Shown here one piece after another: positions 17,432-22,227 of a stretch of 22,227 nt of DNA; within the stretch, counting starts at the first letter, position 1; each line of letters opens with the position of its first letter. The translations under genes and the position numbers were made by a program. Source of the DNA: JAEUIV01 sp033763795 (GTDB lineage: Bacteria; Planctomycetota; Phycisphaerae; Phycisphaerales; UBA1924); contig JANRJV010000077.1 of assembly GCA_033763795.1 (NCBI GenBank), forward strand, positions 1 to 22,227. Direction: 5' to 3'. Below the pieces are notes generated by a model. The model was not told the origin of the DNA and did no database searches. It saw only the letters and a list, made by a program, of their open reading frames with translations.

Positions 17432-18127
17432 ATGCACTGCGTGTACTGCGAGACGGGGATCGAGGAGCGCGGGGCCGAGCAGGTCATCGACGGCCCGGAG
17501 GCGCAGCACGCGGCGCGCGTGAAGCGGCTGGGGCCGGGCGACCGGCTGTGGCTGATGGACGGTCGGGGCGTGCGTGCGGTGGGCGAGGTTGTGGAGGCGC
17601 GGCGGGCGCTGCGTGTGCGGATCGTGGAGCGCGGGGTGCAGGCGGAGGTTCGGCCCCGGGTTGAAGTGTGGTCGGCGACGCCCAAGGGGCCACGGGTCGC
17701 GGAGCTTGTGGAGGGGCTGGTGCAGGTGGGCGCGGCGTCGTGGACGCCCATGGCGACGAAGCTGGGGGTGGTTGATCCGGGCGAGGGGAAGCTGGCGCGG
17801 CTGGAGCGGATCGTGATCGAGTCGTGCAAGCAGGCGGGGCGGGCGCGGCTGCTGGAGCTGAGCGAGAAGCGGACGCTGTCGGAGGCGCTCGCGCCGGGGC
17901 CGGGGGTTCGGGTGGTGATGGCGGACGCGGGCGGTGGTTCCTACGCGCGGGCGGGGGACGGGTCGACGGTGCGGCTGCTGATCGGGCCCGAGGGCGGATT
18001 CACGGAAGAGGAGCGGCGGCTGGCGCAGGGAGCGGGGGCGACGCTGGCGCGGTTCGGGCCCATGGTGATGCGGATCGAGACCGCGGGAGTGGTGGCGGCG
18101 GGGGTGGTGCTGAACGTGGAACAATAA
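17432..18127 (+). CDS. rsmE: 16S rRNA (uracil-1498-N3)-methyltransferase RsmE
   Basis: The 231-residue SPOUT-class enzyme methylates U1498 of 16S rRNA in the 30S subunit using S-adenosylmethionine. The N-terminal PUA-like part contains HAARVKRLGPGDRLWLMDG. The knot region has IVIESCKQAGRAR at about 130, LLIGPEGGFTEEE at about 182 and FGPMVMRIETAG near 210; the last corresponds to the family LG.RILRTETA signature with some substitutions. Length is normal. ATG 17432 follows GCGAGGGCGG, a good ribosome-binding site. It starts divergently from the tail-anchored protein gene, and the next gene follows on the same strand after 52 bases. Confidence 0.92.
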   Translation: MHCVYCETGIEERGAEQVIDGPEAQHAARVKRLGPGDRLWLMDGRGVRAVGEVVEARRALRVRIVERGVQAEVRPRVEVWSATPKGPRVAELVEGLVQVGAASWTPMATKLGVVDPGEGKLARLERIVIESCKQAGRARLLELSEKRTLSEALAPGPGVRVVMADAGGGSYARAGDGSTVRLLIGPEGGFTEEERRLAQGAGATLARFGPMVMRIETAGVVAAGVVLNVEQ

Positions 18128-18179
18128 TGGGCCGCGTGCGGGTTCTGTGCAGGGACGCGGCGGGGGATGGAGCGAGCGC

Positions 18180-19376
18180 ATGAGACTTGCGAGAGTTGCG
18201 GAGGTTGTGGCGGCGGTGCTGACGGTGGGCGCGTTGTGTTGGCCGGCGCGGGCGATCGACGACGCGTCGTACACGCGGGCGCGAGTGATGATCGATCGGG
18301 CGATCGCGTGGCTGCGGACGCAGCAGGACGCGGCGACGGGCGGGTTCGCGGTGAACCCCGAGGGGCCGCAGTATCCGGCGATCACGGGGCTGGTGGTGAA
18401 CGGCTTCCTGATGGATCCGCGGATCGACGCGGGCGACGAGACGGTGGCGCGGGCGGTGGGTTTCATTCTGAAGCACCGTCAGCCCGACGGCGGGATCTAT
18501 GACCGCGTGCTGCCCTCGTACAACACGGCGATCTGCCTGAGCGCGCTGTCGCGCGTGAACCGGCCCGAGGCGGCGGAGGCGATCGAGCCGGCGATCGCGT
18601 TTCTGCGGTCGCTGCAGTGGTCCGAGGATGCGCGGGAGGGGGCCGACGGCGAGACGGGGCGCGTGTCGCGCGAGCATCCCTTCTACGGCGGCGTGGGGTA
18701 CGGGCGGCACGGGCGGCCCGACAACTCGAACCTGGGCGTGTACATCCAGGCGCTGCACGACGCGGGGCTCTCGTGCGATGACGCGGCGTTCCGGCGGGCG
18801 CTGGTGTTCCTCGAGCGGACGCAGATGGACGATCGCGTGAACCCGATGCCCTATGCGCAGGGTTCGCGGCAGGGCGGGTTCGTATACGCGACGGCGGAGA
18901 ACAAGGACACGGTGGGGCGCGGGCAATCGATGGCGGGGGAGATCGAGGAGACGCTGAGCGACGGGACGCGGGCGTCGCGGCTGCGCGCGTACGGGTCGAT
19001 GACGTACAACGGGTTCAAGTCGATGATCTACGCGAACCTGCCGCGGGACGATCAGCGCGTGCGGCTGGCGTACGACTGGCTGCGGCGGAACTACACGGTG
19101 GCGGAGAACCCGGGGCTGGGCACGGACGGGATGTACTACTACTTCCTGACGATGTCGCGGGCGCTGGACGCGTGGGGCCCGGCGACGATCGAGACGCTGG
19201 ACGCGGAGGGGAGGCCGGGGGCGGTGCGCGACTGGCAGAACGATCTGGTGGCGCGGCTGGCCGAGCTGCAGAACGAGGACGGGTCGTTCCGGAGCGTCGA
19301 CGACCGGTGGATGGAGAACAACCCGGTGCTGATCACGGCGTATGCGCTGCTGGCGCTGCAGCACGCGGTGGAGTGA
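18180..19376 (+). CDS. Secreted prenyltransferase/squalene-oxidase repeat protein
   Basis: The 398-residue product begins with a signal peptide (MRLARVAEVVAAVLTVGALCW, cleavage near PARAID at 25). The mature part is an alpha/alpha-toroid of about six repeats in the squalene cyclase/prenyltransferase fold: AIAWLRTQQDAATGGFAV, FILKHRQPDGGIYD, AIAFLRSLQW, ALVFLERTQMDDR, AYDWLRRNYT and LAELQNEDGSFRS. The QxxDGxx elements are typical of this fold. The DxDD acid motif of squalene-hopene cyclases is not seen. An exported, probably non-cyclase role is therefore more likely; the real function is unknown. ATG 18180 has GGAG about seven bases upstream. Upstream in-frame sequence to 18147 looks non-coding. 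Confidence 0.8.
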   Translation: MRLARVAEVVAAVLTVGALCWPARAIDDASYTRARVMIDRAIAWLRTQQDAATGGFAVNPEGPQYPAITGLVVNGFLMDPRIDAGDETVARAVGFILKHRQPDGGIYDRVLPSYNTAICLSALSRVNRPEAAEAIEPAIAFLRSLQWSEDAREGADGETGRVSREHPFYGGVGYGRHGRPDNSNLGVYIQALHDAGLSCDDAAFRRALVFLERTQMDDRVNPMPYAQGSRQGGFVYATAENKDTVGRGQSMAGEIEETLSDGTRASRLRAYGSMTYNGFKSMIYANLPRDDQRVRLAYDWLRRNYTVAENPGLGTDGMYYYFLTMSRALDAWGPATIETLDAEGRPGAVRDWQNDLVARLAELQNEDGSFRSVDDRWMENNPVLITAYALLALQHAVE

Positions 19377-19469
19377 GCGGGCGCGGGGCGGCGCGGGGCG
19401 TGGGGACGGCGACGGCGGGCGGGGATGCGTGGGCCGGGGCGGCGAGGGCGGGCGGGGCGGCGCGGTCTC

Positions 19470-19475
19470 TATTCT
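19470..19475 (+). promoter_or_regulatory. TATTCT -10-like element upstream of serA
   Basis: TATTCT (4/6 to TATAAT) is the only AT-rich hexamer in the G-rich 150-base gap before serA. It would give a leader of about 46 bases. No -35 match is visible. Confidence 0.25.
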
Positions 19476-19527
19476 GCGTGAGTGAACCGGGGCGTCGGAC
19501 GGGCCGAAAGAGAGGGCCGAGGCTGTG

Positions 19528-20754
19528 ATGACGACGTCGTATCCCCGAAGCAAGATCAAGGTTGTGCTGCTGGAGGGGATCCATCCCCGGGCGGTGGAGC
19601 TGCTGGAGCGCGAGGGGTTCACGGTCGAGCATCACAAGAAGGCGCTGGCGGGGGCGGAGCTGGTGGCGGCGGCGGGGGACGCGCACCTGGTGGGGATCCG
19701 GTCGAAGACGACGCTGACGGCGGAGTTTTTCGAGCAGGCGCCGCGGCTGTGGGGGGTCGGTTGCTTCTGCATCGGGACGAACCAGGTGGACCTGTCGGCG
19801 GCGGCGGACCGGGGCGTGGCGGTGTTCAACGCGCCGTTCTCGAACACGCGGAGCGTGGCGGAGATCACGATCGCGGAGATCGTGGCGCTGAACCGCGGGA
19901 TGTTCGAGCGGTCGGCGCAGATGCACCGGGGGGCGTGGGTGAAGAGCGCAGCGGGGTTCCACGAGGTGCGGGGGCGGACGCTGGGGCTGGTGGGGTACGG
20001 GCGGATCGGGTCGCAGGTGAGCGTGCTGGCGGAATCGATGGGGATGCGCGTGGTGTTCTTCGACGTGGCGGACCGTCTGCCCCTGGGGAACGCGGAGGCC
20101 GTGAAGAGCCTGGACGAGCTGCTGGAGCGTGCGGACGTGGTGAGCCTGCACGTGCCGAGCACGGCGGGGACGCGGGGGATGATCGGGTCGGCGCAGCTGG
20201 CGCGGATGCGTGACGGGGCGCTGCTGATCAACAACGCGCGGGGCGACGTGGTGGACGTTGATGCGCTGGCGGCGGCGCTGCGCGGGAAGAAGCTTGCGGG
20301 CGCGGCGGTGGACGTGTTCCCCGAGGAGCCCGAGCACAACGATCAACCCTTTGAGAGCCCGCTGCGGGGGATCGAGAACGTGATTCTTACGCCGCATATC
20401 GCGGGGAGCACGGAGGAGGCGCAGCGGAACATCGGTGAGGAGACGGCGACGAAGCTGGCGCGGTTCATGAACAACGGGACGACGGCGACGTCGGTGAACG
20501 TGCCGGAGGTCGAGCTGCCGGTGCTGCACCCGGGGAACCACCGCGTGCTGCACTATCACCGGAACGTGCCGGGGGTGCTGAGCAAGATGCACGGGCTTAT
20601 GGCGGAGCTGGGGGTGAACATCACGGCGGAGTATCTGCAGAGCAACCCGCGGCACAGCTACGTGATCATCGACATGGAGCCGATCGAGGGGGACCGCGTG
20701 AAGCAGGGTCTGCGCTCGATCCCCGAGACGATCCGCGTGCGCGAGCTGTGGTGA
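19528..20754 (+). CDS. serA: D-3-phosphoglycerate dehydrogenase with C-terminal ACT domain
   Basis: The 408-residue enzyme oxidises 3-phosphoglycerate to 3-phosphohydroxypyruvate with NAD, the first step of serine synthesis. It is the short E. coli-like type (410 residues there). The NAD-binding motif is GYGRIG. The catalytic Arg, Glu and His of the family fall at about R238 (NNARGD), E267 (FPEEPE) and H290 (TPHIAGST). The ACT domain starts near 340. H344, N346 and N364, which bind the feedback inhibitor serine in E. coli SerA, are all present at the same numbers (HRNVPGVL, GVNITAEYL). Serine inhibition is therefore likely kept. ATG 19528 has GAGG five bases upstream; a GTG one codon earlier is in frame. 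The gene converges with tdh across 14 bases. Confidence 0.93.
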   Translation: MTTSYPRSKIKVVLLEGIHPRAVELLEREGFTVEHHKKALAGAELVAAAGDAHLVGIRSKTTLTAEFFEQAPRLWGVGCFCIGTNQVDLSAAADRGVAVFNAPFSNTRSVAEITIAEIVALNRGMFERSAQMHRGAWVKSAAGFHEVRGRTLGLVGYGRIGSQVSVLAESMGMRVVFFDVADRLPLGNAEAVKSLDELLERADVVSLHVPSTAGTRGMIGSAQLARMRDGALLINNARGDVVDVDALAAALRGKKLAGAAVDVFPEEPEHNDQPFESPLRGIENVILTPHIAGSTEEAQRNIGEETATKLARFMNNGTTATSVNVPEVELPVLHPGNHRVLHYHRNVPGVLSKMHGLMAELGVNITAEYLQSNPRHSYVIIDMEPIEGDRVKQGLRSIPETIRVRELW

Positions 20755-20768
20755 GGGGGCGGGCCTAT

Positions 20769-21908
20769 TCAGGCGTTGAGGTCGAGGACGATCTTGATTC
20801 CGTCGCCCGACTGCATGAGCTCGAAGGCGCGTGCGAAGCTGGCGAAGGGGAGTTCGTGGGTGATGATGGGGTCGAGGTCGAGCCTGCCTGAGAGGAGCAG
20901 GTTCTCCATCTGATACCAGGTCTCCCACATGCGCCGGCCGTTGATTCCCAGGACGGTGGCGCCTTTGAAGATGACGTGGTTGGTGAGGTCGAAGTTTGGG
21001 GCCTTGCTGGGGATGCCCAGGAGTGCGGCGGTGCCTCCCATGCGGAGGGCGCGGAAGCCCTCGTCGATGGCGGAGGGTGCGCCGGACATTTCGAGGAGGA
21101 CGTCGGGCCCGTCGCCGCGGGTCTCGCGTCGGACGCGGTCGACCCAGTCCTTGTCGGTGATGGGGCTGAATGCTTCGGCGGCGCCGAGCCTGCGGGCGAG
21201 GGCGAGGCGTCGCGGGTCGGGGTCCGTGGCGTAGATGCGTGAGGCGCCGGCGGCCTTGGCGACGGTGATGGCCATGAGGCCGATGATCCCGGCGCCGGTG
21301 ATGAGGACGGTGCGTGCGCTGACGCCGGCGGCCATGACGGTGTGGACGGCGTTGCCCAGGGGGTCCATGACGGCGCCGAGCTTGTCGGGGATCTGGTCGT
21401 GGAGTGGCCAGACGTTTTCTTCGGGGACGATGAGGTAGTCGGCGAAGCAGCCGTCGCGGTCGACTCCCAGGATGCGTGTGTCGCGTGCGATGTGTGCGTT
21501 GCCGGTGCGGCTGTTGAAGTCGGTGTAGCTGGTGATGTGTCCTTCGGCGGAGCAGCGTTGTCCGGGCTGGACGCGGGTGACGGCGGAGCCGATCTTCTCG
21601 ATGACTCCGGCGAACTCGTGTCCGGTGACGATGCCGACGGGGATGCGCGACTGTGCCCAGGCGTCCCATTCCCAGATGTGGCGGTCGGTGCCGCAGACTC
21701 CGGCCTTGTTGACGCGGATGAGGACCTCGCGGGGGCCGAGCTCGCCGAGCTTGCCGTGTGATCCGGCGGGCATGGGTCGGCGGTCGTCGTAGGTGAGTCC
21801 GGGTCCGGCGACGCTCTTGACGAGGGCGCGCATGGCGGCGGCGCCCGGTGCGGGTCTGGGGCCGGCGGTTCGCGTCCGGGCGTCGGCGGAGGTGACGGCG
21901 GAAGTCAT
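20769..21908 (-). CDS. tdh: L-threonine 3-dehydrogenase-like zinc-type alcohol dehydrogenase lacking structural-zinc cysteines
   Basis: The 379-residue product belongs to the medium-chain dehydrogenase family and is closest by motif to Tdh, which oxidises L-threonine to 2-amino-3-ketobutyrate with NAD. The catalytic-zinc region is kept: AGVCGTDRHIWEWD (C72) and TGHEFAG (H97, E98), and the Tdh-specific AEGHIT is present. The NAD site is ITGAGIIG followed by ATDPDPRR, whose acidic residue fits NAD preference. The four structural-zinc cysteines that follow GHIT in E. coli Tdh are replaced by S127, D130, S133 and A141 (GHITSYTDFNS, HIARDT). Another polyol or amino-alcohol substrate is possible. 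I chose ATG 21908 because GAAAGG lies six bases upstream. The frame runs on to ATG 21980. The first 25 residues are an Ala/Arg-rich extension before the conserved MRALVKS. Confidence 0.8.
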   Translation of the reverse strand: MTSAVTSADARTRTAGPRPAPGAAAMRALVKSVAGPGLTYDDRRPMPAGSHGKLGELGPREVLIRVNKAGVCGTDRHIWEWDAWAQSRIPVGIVTGHEFAGVIEKIGSAVTRVQPGQRCSAEGHITSYTDFNSRTGNAHIARDTRILGVDRDGCFADYLIVPEENVWPLHDQIPDKLGAVMDPLGNAVHTVMAAGVSARTVLITGAGIIGLMAITVAKAAGASRIYATDPDPRRLALARRLGAAEAFSPITDKDWVDRVRRETRGDGPDVLLEMSGAPSAIDEGFRALRMGGTAALLGIPSKAPNFDLTNHVIFKGATVLGINGRRMWETWYQMENLLLSGRLDLDPIITHELPFASFARAFELMQSGDGIKIVLDLNA

Positions 21909-22022
21909 GCGTGGCCTTTCAAACGTCGGCGTGGAGGTTTGTGGGCCGAAAGGAGTTCGGCGGTTGGGGACGAAGTCCATCTTAGCCGTGCGGTGCGGCG
22001 TGGGGGGCGCTCGGGGCGTGCT

Positions 22023-22028
22023 TACACT
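22023..22028 (+). promoter_or_regulatory. TACACT -10-like element six bases before the ATG at 22035 (leaderless candidate)
   Basis: TACACT is followed by CGGGCG and the ATG, the same element and spacing as before der. No Shine-Dalgarno is present between them, consistent with a transcript that starts at the initiation codon. Confidence 0.35.
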
Positions 22029-22034
22029 CGGGCG

Positions 22035-22227
22035 ATGAACAAGCGGCGCACGGCGGGCGGGGCGTGGATGGGCGTCTGGGCGATGAGCTGCGTGCTGGCG
22101 TCGGCGTGGTGCGGCGCGGCGGCGGCGCGGGGACAGAGCGGCGAGCCGGGCGGGGCGGGGGCTCCGGGTGCGGAACGAGCGGCGGAGGAGGCCCAGAAGC
22201 TGCCGCCTCAGGTGATCGTGGGTCGGC
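22035..22227 (+). CDS. Secreted protein, N-terminal fragment (3' end outside window)
   Basis: Sixty-four codons are open from ATG 22035 to the window edge. The start MNKRRTAGG is basic, followed by a hydrophobic stretch (WAMSCVLASAWCGAAAA) and an ARGQ cleavage-like site, so the product is probably exported. After it comes a Gly/Ala/Glu-rich linker and then LPPQVIVGR, where a folded domain may begin. The gene is divergent from tdh, whose ATG is 126 bases away. The family cannot be identified from this fragment. Confidence 0.6.
   Translation, partial: MNKRRTAGGAWMGVWAMSCVLASAWCGAAAARGQSGEPGGAGAPGAERAAEEAQKLPPQVIVGR

Noticed and set aside
19333..21669. 778-residue minus-strand frame opposite serA and running into tdh in another frame
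   Set aside because: Basic low-complexity translation; serA and tdh explain the region fully.

Overview
The window is very GC-rich chromosomal DNA. It carries a neuABC-type sugar operon, an HDOD protein, a FIST-domain fragment, secreted terpene-cyclase-fold repeats and several secreted or membrane proteins with no close recognisable family. Together these suggest a planctomycete, probably of the class Phycisphaerae. This placement is an inference from gene content and composition; no rRNA or other phylogenetic marker is present. I saw no tRNA, rRNA, CRISPR array or insertion sequence.

Layout. Left part (1-3975): the 3' end of a FIST-domain gene, a roughly 470-base gap, a secreted 896-residue beta-sandwich/glycosidase-like protein, and a convergent small membrane protein. 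Centre-left (4187-10669): a tight four-gene operon with overlapping starts and stops. It encodes a fused Maf/DUF115 protein followed by NeuA, NeuB and NeuC, giving a nonulosonic (sialic- or legionaminic-like) acid pathway plus a flagellin-glycosyltransferase-type protein. A lone HDOD signalling gene follows (10850-11740). Centre-right (11892-17228, all minus strand): a tail-anchored acidic protein, a coiled-coil/winged-helix protein, an MsbA-type ABC exporter, and the ribosome-assembly GTPase Der with an unusual acidic tail. Right part: rsmE, a secreted squalene-cyclase-fold protein and serA on the plus strand, a convergent threonine-dehydrogenase-like gene, and the first 64 codons of another secreted protein.

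How the genes work together. NeuC, NeuB and NeuA could in principle turn UDP-GlcNAc, or a bacillosamine-type derivative of it, into a CMP-activated nonulosonic acid. The Maf-type protein is the natural candidate to transfer this sugar to a protein. Its C-terminal half adds an SpsF-like nucleotidyltransferase-fold domain and a radical-SAM-fold domain that has lost its iron-sulfur cysteine loop; this is the most unusual gene of the window. The rest is mainly housekeeping: serine synthesis (serA), 16S rRNA methylation (rsmE), ribosome assembly (der), amino acid catabolism (tdh) and export (ABC).

Two larger-scale signals stand out. The plus strand is C-rich up to about 4 kb and G-rich from about 5.5 kb onward, whatever the gene orientation, as expected near a replication origin or a rearrangement breakpoint. 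Two genes carry the same TACACT element exactly six bases before their ATG, suggesting leaderless transcription.
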